This document shows, piece by piece, positions 1-9,418 of a stretch of DNA of 64,000 nt. The position numbers were made by a program, and so were the translations under genes. The DNA lies in contig JBBRYT010000004.1 in assembly GCA_038237435.1 (NCBI GenBank), forward strand, positions 124,001-188,000, read 5' to 3'. The stretch comes from JACCTI01 sp038237435 (lineage in GTDB: Bacteria; Verrucomicrobiota; Verrucomicrobiia; Chthoniobacterales; UBA10450). The notes under the pieces are model-generated. The model worked only from the letters and a program-made list of their open reading frames with translations. It ran no database searches and was not told the origin of the DNA. Position 1 is the first letter of the stretch, and every line of letters begins with the position of its first letter.

Positions 1-175
1 TCAGGATCCGCGGCGATTCCTGCGCGAGAAAATTCGCCAAAGATTTTCGCGCCGCGCTTTCGCCGACTCCGGTGTGCACAACGCGCACCTCCGTCGCGTA
101 GTTACAGTCGCGCTCGCGTATGCGGCGCACGAAATCCGAGCTCTCGTTAGGCAGCGCAAACGTAACCGCGATCAT
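1..175 (-). CDS. Nucleoside phosphorylase/nucleosidase-superfamily protein, N-terminal part (runs off window)
   Basis: Reading leftwards from an ATG at 175, an open frame of 58 codons continues off the window edge. It begins MIAVTFALPNESSDFVRRI and continues with VVHTGVGESAARKSL. This is the usual opening of the purine phosphorylase / MTA-SAH nucleosidase superfamily: a first beta strand, then a strand ending in T-G-x-G that contacts phosphate or ribose. The ATG overlaps the TGA of the upstream anti-sigma-like gene (ATGA), suggesting translational coupling. The specific substrate cannot be told from this fragment; an MTA/SAH nucleosidase or a hopanoid-type phosphorylase (HpnG-like) are both possible. 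One copy of the dispersed CTAACGAG motif lies inside it at 143-150, encoding P-N-E. Confidence 0.5.
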   Translation of the reverse strand, partial: MIAVTFALPNESSDFVRRIRERDCNYATEVRVVHTGVGESAARKSLANFLAQESPRIL

Positions 176-855
176 CGCGCCGGGGCGGTGATGCGAATCT
201 GCACAATCGATCTCTCGTTAGGCACAGACGCGGGCAAATCCGCGCCGGGTGAAATAGCCGGCATCGGTGAAATCGTCGAAGCGGCGCTCAGAGCCTCGCG
301 AAATTCTGCCACCCGACTTTGCGGGATATCGACAACCACGGTCATGACGTTGTCATCCGGTAAACCTTTTGTGCCGGAGCCGCCGAAAGCCGCTGCGCCA
401 GCGATGATCCGGCTGGCCATATTTTCCCATTCCGTCCGCGGCGAGGTCAGCGCGATTTCATCCGCGCTGAAGGACGGCGCCGGCATGGCCTTCTGCGCGG
501 CTGCGCCTAACGAGTCCTGCAACTGTTTCCGGATTTCCGCTTCTTTGCGCGCGGGCGCATCAGGTTTCTTGCTTTTCCAAGCGATGACTCCCAGGCCGCC
601 GGCCACATTTAACATCACCAAAATCATCGCCGCGGTGGCAATGCGCGGACCGAGCCGCGCGCCGCGTTGCACGATCGCGGGATCATCGTCCGCCACGATG
701 ACTTCGCGCGCGCCGCCGCCGCTGCGATGAATTTCACGCGCGATATTGAATTCCCGTCGCAGTTGCGCGTCGGACATCAGCTTTTCTTCCAACTCCGTGC
801 GGTCAGCCGGCGAAAGTTTGCCCTCGAGATAATCGAAGAGTTTGTCGGGATTCAT
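172..855 (-). CDS. Anti-sigma-factor-like single-pass membrane protein
   Basis: This is a 227-residue protein if started at the ATG at 855; an in-frame start at 894 would add 13 poorly protein-like residues. The N-terminus MNPDKLFDYLEGKLSPADR followed by a helix with EEKLMSDAQLRREFN resembles the cytoplasmic domain of zinc-free anti-sigma factors and of Verrucomicrobia/Planctomycetes anti-sigma-like proteins. One membrane helix follows at about residues 78-97 (ATAAMILVMLNVAGGLGVIAW). The rest is a low-similarity periplasmic region. No sigma factor gene is visible; it would be expected upstream, but the divergent tamB-like gene is there instead. The stop overlaps the start of the nucleosidase gene. 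Two dispersed motif copies (214-221 and 507-514) fall in it, encoding P-N-E and S-L-G. The role is inferred from the N-terminal pattern only. Confidence 0.55.
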   Translation of the reverse strand: MNPDKLFDYLEGKLSPADRTELEEKLMSDAQLRREFNIAREIHRSGGGAREVIVADDDPAIVQRGARLGPRIATAAMILVMLNVAGGLGVIAWKSKKPDAPARKEAEIRKQLQDSLGAAAQKAMPAPSFSADEIALTSPRTEWENMASRIIAGAAAFGGSGTKGLPDDNVMTVVVDIPQSRVAEFREALSAASTISPMPAISPGADLPASVPNERSIVQIRITAPAR

Positions 856-948
856 GGGGTGGAAACAATTCCGCCGTGAGTGGAGACGACGCAATTACGA
901 TCTGGGAAAGTTTGCTCTTTAAGCACGTAGAAATACAGTAACGCCCTC

Positions 949-3900
949 GTGGATGAAAACGGGACGGCTCCAAAAACTGCTCGTCGCACCTGGCGGAAAC
1001 GCGTCGGGATTGCGCTGGGGATTTTGTTGCTTGGGCTCGTCGTTTTTCATCGACCGATTCTCCACTCGTTAGGCCGACGGCTCGCCATTCATTTTGCGGC
1101 CAAAGAAAATCTACGGCTCGATTGCCGTCTCGAAGGCAGTGTTTTTGGCAATCTGATCATTCGCAATCTTCGCATCACGCCGACCGGACCAAGCGCGGTC
1201 GAATCGATCGAGGCCGATTTCGTGCGCGCGGATTACAGTCTGCTCGATTGGTGGCGGTTGGGTCCGGCGGAGCTTCTCAAAAATGTTGAAGGCCGAAACG
1301 TCAACGTAGTTCTCAATCCGCTGAAAGCTGCGCCGGAGAAAATTGTTCCAAAGCCTAACGAGAGGTTGACACTGCCATCCATTTTTCCGGAACGCATAAT
1401 CGTCTCTGATCTAAACCTGCTCGTGCGCGGGGCGGCGACGCAGGATAATTTCGTCCTGGAACATGCCGATCTCGAATTGAATCCAAAAGCGCCGGGCGAA
1501 TTGCGCATCGGCAAATTGCAAATTCCGTCGGTGCCGGCGTGGTCGAATCTTTCCGCGCGTACTTCCTACACGAAGAAGGATCTCATTATCAGTGGATTGA
1601 TGTTCGATGACCAAACGCAACTGCGTTCGCTGGCTATTGACGCTTCGGAGATCAAAAACAAGAAGCTTGCAGCGACGATCGACGGCTCGTTAGGCGGCGG
1701 AACGGTCGCGGGTTCGATAACGCTCCGTGAAACGGCCAGATCGCTCGAGATGCAGTCTCGTCTTTCTGTGAAAGATATTTCGCTCGATAAGTTGCGAAAT
1801 TACGCCGGACCGGCCGCGGCCGCCCTCGGCGGTGATGCGCGGAGCATGGAAGTGACGGCAAGTGGTGCGCTCGACGCGCCGCGCACTTGGAAGGGAACAA
1901 TTACCGCCGACGCGGTCGACCTGAAATTAGGCTCGATCGCGCTCGACCGGGTAAATTTGAATGTCGCGGCCGACGGGGGGGTGGCCCAGATCGTTTCTTG
2001 CGAAGCCACGCGCGGCTCGAACACGTTTGCGCTCGCGGGAAATATCACGTTGCCCGAGGAAGTCGCCGATTTTGGTCGCACACCAACTTCATTGCACGTT
2101 AGCGCAACGTTACCCGATCTGCGGGAGATCGCGCCGGAAATGGCGGGCGCGGTCACGATCGAAGGTCGCGCCGACGTTGCTGAGGCCACCTTGAACGCCG
2201 CCCTCAAGGTATCGAGCACTGCGATGAAATGGAACGATGTCAGCGTGGATTCGCTTTCGGCATTGATCACCGCCAGCAGGAAAATGCCGAGGCTTGATGC
2301 GAAGAAACCGTACTTTGCCGGGCTGCAAAGCGAAACGAACCTGGAGACTGGGCGGGTGCGGTCTAACGAGTGGTCGTGTGATGCTTTCAGGGGGGTGATC
2401 AAAAGCTCCGATGATTTGGTCACAATCGAGCAGGGGAGCGTGGTGCGCGCGGGCAACACCGGGAGAATCAGCGGCACTTATCGATTGCCGGCCGATCTGT
2501 CGCAGGCGCGTTTGCAGCCGGCGGATGTGCAATTATCGCTCGATGCGAAAGAGCTGGGCGATTTTTGGTTGGGCGATTTGGCCTCGCGCATTACCGGCCC
2601 CTTGCAAGTCGATGGAGGAATTCAGGTGCGCGACGGAGTGGCCAACGGCAGCCTCACCATTTACGGGACAAACCTGCGCGTGAAAAACCTGATTATCCCG
2701 CAGGTGAGTTCGCGCATCGCGGTTTATCGCAACGTCGTTTATATAAACGATCTGACAGTGGCGTTGAATGGACCGGATTTCATTCGCGCCTCCGGGCAAT
2801 TCGCCCTCGATAGACCGTTTCGCTACAAAGGCAGCGTCGCGGCCAATATCTCCGAGCTGGCGCAATTCAAACCGATCCTGGCCGCGGTCGGAAACAAGAA
2901 CGACCTCGCGGGCGCGCTCGTGCTCGATTGGAGCGGCAGTGGTCAGGCGGCGAACTTCAACAATTCCGGCGAAATAAATCTGACTTTGGAGAAAGGCCGC
3001 TACGCAAATCTAAAGGGCTTACAGGCGCGAGTGGACGCAACCTACGCGCCCGATGGTCTGTCGGTGCCGATCATTTTTTTCGCAAGCGATAAGATGAATT
3101 TCCAAGCGGTTGGGGAATCCAACGGCAACACCCTGGAGATTTCGAAGATTGAGATCGACCAGGGCAAAGCGAAATACGCCTCGGGTTATGCCGCGGTTCC
3201 TTTCATCTGGAAAAATGTCGGGAGCGAAAAACCAGTTTTCGACCGGAACGGAAAAGTCGCGATTACTTTTCAATCCGAAAATCTCGACCTGAAGAAATTA
3301 TTCGAAGACGTCGGGGCCAAGCCGGTTGGGTCTGGCTTGCTAAGCGTTAAACTCGACGCGGGCGGGACGCTGGCCGACATGACGGCGCAGCTTGTTGTGC
3401 AGGCGCGGGAGCTGCGTTCGCCAGAGGCGCCGAATTTTGACCCGGCCAGTTTCGATCTCGTGGCCGAGATGAAAAATAATCAGCTGACCGCGAATGGAAA
3501 AATTACTCAGTCGAAAATTCAGCCGGTCGCGATCACCGCCAGCTTGCCCTTGAATGTTGGGCGTATTCTCGAAGAAAAGAAGTTCGATGAGAACACGCCG
3601 CTGACCGCGAAAATCAACATGCCGCGCAGTTCGGTAAATTTCGTCCGGCAATTCGTGCCGGCGCTGGAGCGGATCGATGGCGATCTGGCGCTCGATGTGA
3701 ATGTGAACGGCACGATCGCCAAGCCAGTTTTGAGCGGATCGGCCGACACGAAAATCAACGTCGCGCGATTCAGCAACGCGACACTGCCGGCGTTGACTAA
3801 TTTTACCGCGCGCATCGGTTTCACTAACGACACACTGAACCTGGAAAATTTTCGAGGCGATTTGGCGGGCGGACCCTTCACGCTGGCCGGCCGAGTTAGT

Positions 3901-4830
3901 TTTCCGAAACTTACGCAACCGAATCTCGATCTGCAGCTCAAGGCCAACGCCGTTCTGGTGGCGCGAAATGACGACCTCACCGCGCGTGCGGATGCCGACC
4001 TGCGTGTGTCCGGTCCCCTAACGAGTGCAAGCGTGAGCGGCAACGTCGCCCTAACGAACAGTCAGTTTCTCAAAAACATTGATCTCATCCCGATCGGGTT
4101 GCCCGGCCGTCCGGCGCCTGGTCCGAAGCCGCCATCTGATACGCCCGATTTATCTTTCCCAAAGCCGCCGCTGCGCGATTGGAAGTTCGATGTCGCGATC
4201 AAGACGAAGGATCCATTCGTCATCCGCGGAAATCTCGCGAACGGCGACGCGCTGGTGGACATGAAATTAACCGGCACCGGTTTGCAGCCGAAAATCGATG
4301 GCTCAGTGCGATTACAAAATGTGGAAGCGACTTTGCCCTTCAGCCGGCTCGAGATCCAACAGGGCTTCGTTTATTTTAATCCGAGTGATCCGCTAAATCC
4401 CGGCGTCGATTTGCAGGGCACTTCACTCATCCGCGATTACACCGTGCATGTTTACGTCTATGGCACGGCCAACGAACCGCAGGCGATTTTCAGCAGTGAG
4501 CCGCCGTTACCGCAGGAGGAAATTATTTCGCTACTCGCCACCGGCACCACGCGCGAGGAATTGCTCAGCGGCGGAAATGTCCTCGCCGGCCGCGCGGTCA
4601 TGTTGTTGGGCCAGGAGTTGTATCGGAAGATTTTTAAGAAAGGCCAGTCGACCAAACCGAATTCTGTCTTCGACAAACTGCAGGTGGATGTGGGCAACGT
4701 CGATCCGCGCACGGGTCAACAAACGGCGACGGCGCGGTTTCGCGTGAACGAAAAAGTGCAACTCATCGGCGACATCGGCGTGCAGGGGGATTTTCGCGGC
4801 ACGGTGAAGTACGTGATCCGCTTCCGATAA
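949..4830 (+). CDS. tamB: TamB-like translocation/assembly module protein (DUF490)
   Basis: This 1293-residue protein is a likely inner-membrane-anchored, periplasm-spanning partner of an Omp85 protein, moving lipid or outer-membrane protein between membranes. It has a short cytoplasmic tail, one membrane helix at about residues 18-35 (VGIALGILLLGLVVFH), then about 1200 residues of repetitive beta-rich AsmA/TamB sequence. The C-terminal TamB domain, from about residue 950, includes the hallmark EPPLPQEEIISLLATGT and ends in a beta-strand with a terminal aromatic/Arg (YVIRFR). The start is GTG at 949; no ATG is in this frame nearby. Its TAA overlaps the ATG of the downstream TamA/BamA-like gene (TAATG), a strong sign of one operon. 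Five copies of the dispersed CTAACGAG motif lie within it, in different frames (S-L-G, P-N-E, S-N-E, L-T-S). The family call is secure; the exact substrate is not. Confidence 0.85.
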   Translation: MDENGTAPKTARRTWRKRVGIALGILLLGLVVFHRPILHSLGRRLAIHFAAKENLRLDCRLEGSVFGNLIIRNLRITPTGPSAVESIEADFVRADYSLLDWWRLGPAELLKNVEGRNVNVVLNPLKAAPEKIVPKPNERLTLPSIFPERIIVSDLNLLVRGAATQDNFVLEHADLELNPKAPGELRIGKLQIPSVPAWSNLSARTSYTKKDLIISGLMFDDQTQLRSLAIDASEIKNKKLAATIDGSLGGGTVAGSITLRETARSLEMQSRLSVKDISLDKLRNYAGPAAAALGGDARSMEVTASGALDAPRTWKGTITADAVDLKLGSIALDRVNLNVAADGGVAQIVSCEATRGSNTFALAGNITLPEEVADFGRTPTSLHVSATLPDLREIAPEMAGAVTIEGRADVAEATLNAALKVSSTAMKWNDVSVDSLSALITASRKMPRLDAKKPYFAGLQSETNLETGRVRSNEWSCDAFRGVIKSSDDLVTIEQGSVVRAGNTGRISGTYRLPADLSQARLQPADVQLSLDAKELGDFWLGDLASRITGPLQVDGGIQVRDGVANGSLTIYGTNLRVKNLIIPQVSSRIAVYRNVVYINDLTVALNGPDFIRASGQFALDRPFRYKGSVAANISELAQFKPILAAVGNKNDLAGALVLDWSGSGQAANFNNSGEINLTLEKGRYANLKGLQARVDATYAPDGLSVPIIFFASDKMNFQAVGESNGNTLEISKIEIDQGKAKYASGYAAVPFIWKNVGSEKPVFDRNGKVAITFQSENLDLKKLFEDVGAKPVGSGLLSVKLDAGGTLADMTAQLVVQARELRSPEAPNFDPASFDLVAEMKNNQLTANGKITQSKIQPVAITASLPLNVGRILEEKKFDENTPLTAKINMPRSSVNFVRQFVPALERIDGDLALDVNVNGTIAKPVLSGSADTKINVARFSNATLPALTNFTARIGFTNDTLNLENFRGDLAGGPFTLAGRVSFPKLTQPNLDLQLKANAVLVARNDDLTARADADLRVSGPLTSASVSGNVALTNSQFLKNIDLIPIGLPGRPAPGPKPPSDTPDLSFPKPPLRDWKFDVAIKTKDPFVIRGNLANGDALVDMKLTGTGLQPKIDGSVRLQNVEATLPFSRLEIQQGFVYFNPSDPLNPGVDLQGTSLIRDYTVHVYVYGTANEPQAIFSSEPPLPQEEIISLLATGTTREELLSGGNVLAGRAVMLLGQELYRKIFKKGQSTKPNSVFDKLQVDVGNVDPRTGQQTATARFRVNEKVQLIGDIGVQGDFRGTVKYVIRFR

Positions 4831-6983
4831 TGAAAGGCGCGGCACTTCTTCTTTTTTGCGGCCTGTGGACTGTGGCGGGCGCCCAGGCGCAACAGCACAC
4901 CACCGACGCGCCGCATCCGGAAGAAAAAGACAAAGCTGAACACAAAGTTGAAAAGCAACAAGAGAAGATCGCGAAGTCTTCCAATGTCGAAATCGTCGGC
5001 GAAAAATCTTTCAAAGAAAAAGAACTGCTCACCCAGCTGAAGGAGCAGATCACTTCTATTTCGGAACTCGGTCTGACCGCGGCGCGCGCCGATGACGCGG
5101 CATTTTTTCTCGAGCTCTACTATCGTAAGAACGGTTTCCCGAAAGTGAATGTGAAGTATGTGATGCCGGGCGGAAGCCGGTTGCGGCTGGAGATCGACGA
5201 AGGTCCGCGCATCACCATCGGTCAGGTCGATTTTGTCGGGAACGAGACACTACCCTCGGACAAGCTCTTCGAATATTTCGTCGGCCCGACACGCGAGCGT
5301 TACTCGAAGGCGGAAAAGAAATTGCCGTATGTAAAATCCGATCTCGACGAAGGCGTCGATCTGGTCCGACGCCTTTATGTTTCAGAGGGTTTCCTCAACG
5401 TCCTCGTGCAGGCGCCGAATATCCACGAGCGTGACGAAACCATCGTTGATGCGGCAGTCGCGATCGTGGAGGGGCGGCGCTACGCCTTCGGCGATATTAC
5501 CTTTGCCGGTAATACGGTTTTCGGTGCGAACGAGTTGCGCCAGGAGACGGCGGACATCGTGGTCGAGCCGTACACGGATCGCCGCTTGGCCGATATTCCG
5601 CGGCGTTTGCAGGCCTTCTACAAAAAGCACGGTTACTACAGCGCAAAAGTTGACGCGGCGGGAAATCCGGAAGTGGCGAACGGTGGCCGCGTCCCGGTGC
5701 GAGTGACGATTTCACCCGGGGCGATTTATTATTTCGATGGCGTGAGCGCGACCGGCTTGCAGCGTCTGCGGCCGAGCTTTGTCGAGAAGCGTTTCGGAAC
5801 TTTGAGCGGACAGAAATACAGCCCGGAAATGCTCGACGAAAAATTTCGCGAGATGATGAAGACCGGCTTGTTCAGTGTGCTGCAGGTCAAACCGGTAGCG
5901 ATTGACGGTGACAAGCTGCATCTCGACATCGCGATCGAAGAGGCAAAGAGCAAGGAATTCGGCTTCTCGTTAGGCTACGGCAGTTATGCCGGCCTCATTG
6001 TCGGCGCATCCTATCGTGACCGCGACATGTTCGGTTACGGCCGACCCATTACCACCTCGCTGGAATATTCCGGGCGCGGCTACAAAGGCGAAATTCTTTA
6101 TGAGGATCCGTGGCTCTTCGACACCGAGAATCATTTCAAGGCCCGCGTCTATTCGCTCACCTTCGATTACGATGGCTATTCAAAATTAGAGCTGGGTGGC
6201 CGCATGGATCTCAGCCGCAATTTTACAAAGCAATACGAGTTCGGCGCCGTCCTGACGGCGCGACACGTGGAAGTGACGAGCGCGTCTATTCCGGACGCAT
6301 TTCTCGGTCGCACCTCTTACCAGGTGAATTCAGTCGGCTACACGCAAACACTCGATCTGCGCTCGAGCCCGCTCGTTTCCCCGCGCGGTTTGGTGGTCAA
6401 TAACACTTTTGATTACGCCACTAATACGCTCGGCAGCCAGATCGATTTCGTTCGGAGCACGCTGCGCGCGAGTTACTTCATTCCGTTCGCGCCGGAAAAG
6501 AAAACGGTCGATCTCAACTCCGCGGCTGAGGACGAAGCGAGCAAGCTGCGACGTTTCTTTCGCCAATCTTCGCTCGCCTTCGGCGCACGCTTCGGTGTGA
6601 TCAAAGGCCTCAAGGGAACGGAAATCCCGATCGACGAACGTTTTTTCAATGGTGGCGCGAACAGCGTGCGCAGTTTCGGGGAGCGCAATCTTGGTCCGCA
6701 TGTCGAAGGCAATCCTATCGGAGGCGAATTCTTCAGCGTCTATAACGCGGAATACACCTTCCCCATTTTCGGTGAATTGCAGGGGGCGGTTTTTGTTGAT
6801 GCAGGGAATCTCCTGCCCAGCGCCGATACCGCCGGCTTCGACGACATGCGTTACGGCGTCGGTATTGGTCTGCGTTACAAGCTACCAATAGGTCCGCTCA
6901 GACTAGACTACGGCGTCAATCCTTCTCCGCGCGCGGACGAAGATTTTGGCGCGTTCCACTTCAGTTTCGGCTTCGCCTTCTAA
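4830..6983 (+). CDS. tamA: Omp85-family outer-membrane protein (TamA/BamA-like)
   Basis: This 717-residue protein has a clear signal peptide (MKGAALLLFCGLWTVAGAQA). Several POTRA-type repeats follow at about residues 50-380 (for example VEIVGEKSFKEKELLTQL and ITIGQVDFVGNETLPSDKLF). A C-terminal 16-strand barrel domain (surface antigen) covers about residues 385-717. Barrel hallmarks are ERFFNGGANSVRSFGERNLGP (the VRGF/Y loop, here VRSF), FVDAGNLL and a C-terminal phenylalanine (FHFSFGFAF). It acts in the outer membrane in insertion of barrel proteins or in cooperation with the TamB-like protein. Its ATG overlaps the tamB-like stop codon. Pairing with tamB favours a TamA role over BamA; the number of POTRAs, apparently more than three, would also suit BamA, so the symbol is tentative. 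One dispersed motif copy at 5966-5973 encodes S-L-G. Confidence 0.8.
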   Translation: MKGAALLLFCGLWTVAGAQAQQHTTDAPHPEEKDKAEHKVEKQQEKIAKSSNVEIVGEKSFKEKELLTQLKEQITSISELGLTAARADDAAFFLELYYRKNGFPKVNVKYVMPGGSRLRLEIDEGPRITIGQVDFVGNETLPSDKLFEYFVGPTRERYSKAEKKLPYVKSDLDEGVDLVRRLYVSEGFLNVLVQAPNIHERDETIVDAAVAIVEGRRYAFGDITFAGNTVFGANELRQETADIVVEPYTDRRLADIPRRLQAFYKKHGYYSAKVDAAGNPEVANGGRVPVRVTISPGAIYYFDGVSATGLQRLRPSFVEKRFGTLSGQKYSPEMLDEKFREMMKTGLFSVLQVKPVAIDGDKLHLDIAIEEAKSKEFGFSLGYGSYAGLIVGASYRDRDMFGYGRPITTSLEYSGRGYKGEILYEDPWLFDTENHFKARVYSLTFDYDGYSKLELGGRMDLSRNFTKQYEFGAVLTARHVEVTSASIPDAFLGRTSYQVNSVGYTQTLDLRSSPLVSPRGLVVNNTFDYATNTLGSQIDFVRSTLRASYFIPFAPEKKTVDLNSAAEDEASKLRRFFRQSSLAFGARFGVIKGLKGTEIPIDERFFNGGANSVRSFGERNLGPHVEGNPIGGEFFSVYNAEYTFPIFGELQGAVFVDAGNLLPSADTAGFDDMRYGVGIGLRYKLPIGPLRLDYGVNPSPRADEDFGAFHFSFGFAF

Positions 6984-7048
6984 GCAGGCGCCCGCCCTCA
7001 CGGCTTTGGTGACGAAAGGTTTCTCTCGCTGACCTATCCCTGATATTG

Positions 7049-9418
7049 ATGGGGGGTATGGCGTCGAACAAAACTGTTCTCCCCTTCATTCCCTGCGTGT
7101 TCGTCGCGCAATTGTTTCTCAGCGGCATCGCGGCAGCCGGGCAAATCGATATCGTTGGACCCGCCGGCAGCGGACAATTTGGCACGACGGTCACGGCGTT
7201 GCCCAATGGAAACTTCGTCGTGACCGATCCAATATACGACGCTCCGGGTCCAATCGCGGCGGTAGGTCGCGTTTACTTGTATAACGGTAAGACGCTCGCG
7301 CTGATCAATACCATGACGGGCACGGTGGCGAACGATCTTGTCGGACGTGGTGGTGTAACCGTTCTCGCTAATGGCGACTATGTGGTCGTCAGCCCGGATT
7401 GGAATAACAGCATCGGCGCGGTCACGCGGTGCAGCGCCACCTCGGGTTGCCCGGCGACAATTTCGGCGGCTAACTCGCTCGTTGGTTCGGCAGGAACCCC
7501 TGGGGTTGGCCAGGCAGCGCAAGCGTTGCCCAACGGCAACTACGTCGTGCTAAGTTGGAATTGGAATAACCAGGTCGGCGCGGTCACCTGGTGCAGTGGG
7601 GCCTCCAGCTGCGTGGGCGCGGTTTCAACGGCTAACTCACTCGTCGGTTCCACCTCCGGCGACATGGTCGGTGCTTACAGTATCATCGTCCTGACTAACG
7701 GGAACTATGTCGTGCAGAGTGTGGCTTGGAGTAACGGCGCGGCTACCTATGCCGGCGCGGCGACGCGTTGCAGCGGCACCGCCGCCTGCACCGGCACAGT
7801 CTCACCGGCGAACAGTTTGGTCGGCTCGACTTCGAGTGATTTGATCGGGGAGTATGGTATCATTCCGCTGACCAACGGCGGCTATGTCGTCAATTCGCCG
7901 CGATGGGCCAACGGCGCCATCGTCAACGCCGGCGCGGTGACTTTTTGCAATGCGGCGTCGGGATGCACCGGAACAGTCTCGGCGACGAATAGCTTGATCG
8001 GCTCGACCGCCAATGACCAGATTGGCCTAACGACCGTCGTGCTAAACAACGGCAACTACGTTGTGGCGAGTCCGAATTGGGATAATGGCCCCCTCGTGGA
8101 TGCCGGAGCAGCCACCTTTGGTAACGGCACAACTGGACGCGTGGGCACGATCACCTCGGCGAACAGTTTGGTCGGAATGACGGCCTACGAAGGAGTCGGC
8201 AACAACATCATCGCCTTGACCAATGGCAACTATGTCGTCAGCAGTCCGTTCTGGGATAACCCGGTAGGTCCGATTAACAATGCCGGGGCCGCCACCTGGT
8301 GCAGCGGCACCTCCGGATGTACCGGGGCGGTGACGGCGGCGAATTCGATGACCGGTCCTTCGAACGACGATTCAGTCGTTGCCTTGAAGGCTTTGGCCAA
8401 TGGCAATTACCTCGTTGGCAATCCCTACTGGGATAATCACGCCCCTTTTGCCGCCGACGCTGGAGCCGTGGCCTTCTGCGGCAGCGCTTCCGGTTGCGTG
8501 GGAACGGTCACGAACGCAAACAGTCTCGTAGGCTCGACGGGCGGCGATCATGTCGGCAACGACAACATCATCGCCTTAAGTAACGGCAACTATGTCGTCC
8601 TCGCTTCCAGTTGGAGCAATGGCCCGACCGCGCGTGTCGGTGCGGCGACTTTTTGTAGCGGCACGACTGGTTGCAGCGGAACGATTTCGCCTGGCAATAG
8701 CTTGGTCGGCAGCACGGCCGGTGATCAGATCGGTGGCGGTGGAGTAGCATTAGCGGGCGGTAACTATGTGGTGCTAAGTCCGAGTTGGAAGAACGGCGCC
8801 ATCACCATGGCCGGCGCGATCACTCATGGCGGCGCCTCAGGCATCACTGGGCCAGTCACATCCGCCAATAGTCTGGTCGGCTCGACCAATGGTGATACTG
8901 TGGGCGGCGGCTCCGGCCAAACCATCGTGCTTCCGAATGGCGACTACATCGCTTCCAGCACGGAGTGGGATAATGCGGGAATCGCCAATGCGGGCGCGAT
9001 TACCACCGGTTACCAAAACGGCAGCACCGTCGGACCTATCACCGCTGCGAACAGCGTCCGCGGTGGGACCATGGACGGCGGCCTCACGCTGAACTATTCC
9101 TATGATTCGACTAACAACCAGATCGTGGTAGGGCGACCGAACGAAAATATCGTCACCGTTTTCGGACAAAGCGTTGGTGGTAGTCCTATTTCGCTCAAAA
9201 TCACGTCGATCGCGCGGCTTGCTAGTGGCCACATCGTCTTACAAGGCAATGGTGTAGCTAGTGCCGTGCATACCGTGGAGCGCTCGTTAACCACGCCTGC
9301 CAGCTCGAACTTCGGCTCGCTCACCACCACAACGGCCAGTGGCTCGGGTGTTATTCAGTTCGAAGATTCTACTTCGACCGGTCTTACTAAAGGCTTCTAT
9401 CGCTTAGCCTATCCGTGA
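7049..9418 (+). CDS. Secreted repeat protein with about ten NSLVGST-type repeats (DUF5650-like)
   Basis: About 789 residues. ATG codons at 7049 and 7058 are both possible; both give a signal peptide ending around SGIAAAG. The body is a tandem array of roughly ten ~58-residue repeats with consensus ANSLVGST..D.VG, then LTNGNYVV.SP.W.NG, then AGA.T.C......GTVS. This resembles the repeat of unknown function catalogued as DUF5650 in large bacterial surface proteins. Seven repeats carry a C-x5-C pair such as CSGTSGC, compatible with one disulphide per repeat after export. The last ~75 residues form a separate C-terminal domain ending KGFYRLAYP, shared with two or three other secreted proteins in this window. 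The stop overlaps the GTG of the next gene (GTGA). Likely an extracellular or surface protein; function unknown. Confidence 0.8.
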   Translation: MGGMASNKTVLPFIPCVFVAQLFLSGIAAAGQIDIVGPAGSGQFGTTVTALPNGNFVVTDPIYDAPGPIAAVGRVYLYNGKTLALINTMTGTVANDLVGRGGVTVLANGDYVVVSPDWNNSIGAVTRCSATSGCPATISAANSLVGSAGTPGVGQAAQALPNGNYVVLSWNWNNQVGAVTWCSGASSCVGAVSTANSLVGSTSGDMVGAYSIIVLTNGNYVVQSVAWSNGAATYAGAATRCSGTAACTGTVSPANSLVGSTSSDLIGEYGIIPLTNGGYVVNSPRWANGAIVNAGAVTFCNAASGCTGTVSATNSLIGSTANDQIGLTTVVLNNGNYVVASPNWDNGPLVDAGAATFGNGTTGRVGTITSANSLVGMTAYEGVGNNIIALTNGNYVVSSPFWDNPVGPINNAGAATWCSGTSGCTGAVTAANSMTGPSNDDSVVALKALANGNYLVGNPYWDNHAPFAADAGAVAFCGSASGCVGTVTNANSLVGSTGGDHVGNDNIIALSNGNYVVLASSWSNGPTARVGAATFCSGTTGCSGTISPGNSLVGSTAGDQIGGGGVALAGGNYVVLSPSWKNGAITMAGAITHGGASGITGPVTSANSLVGSTNGDTVGGGSGQTIVLPNGDYIASSTEWDNAGIANAGAITTGYQNGSTVGPITAANSVRGGTMDGGLTLNYSYDSTNNQIVVGRPNENIVTVFGQSVGGSPISLKITSIARLASGHIVLQGNGVASAVHTVERSLTTPASSNFGSLTTTTASGSGVIQFEDSTSTGLTKGFYRLAYP

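Noticed and set aside
1800..2477. 225-codon open frame antisense to the tamB-like gene
   Set aside because: Shadow frame; translation shows no domain and the opposite strand is a clear TamB-family gene.
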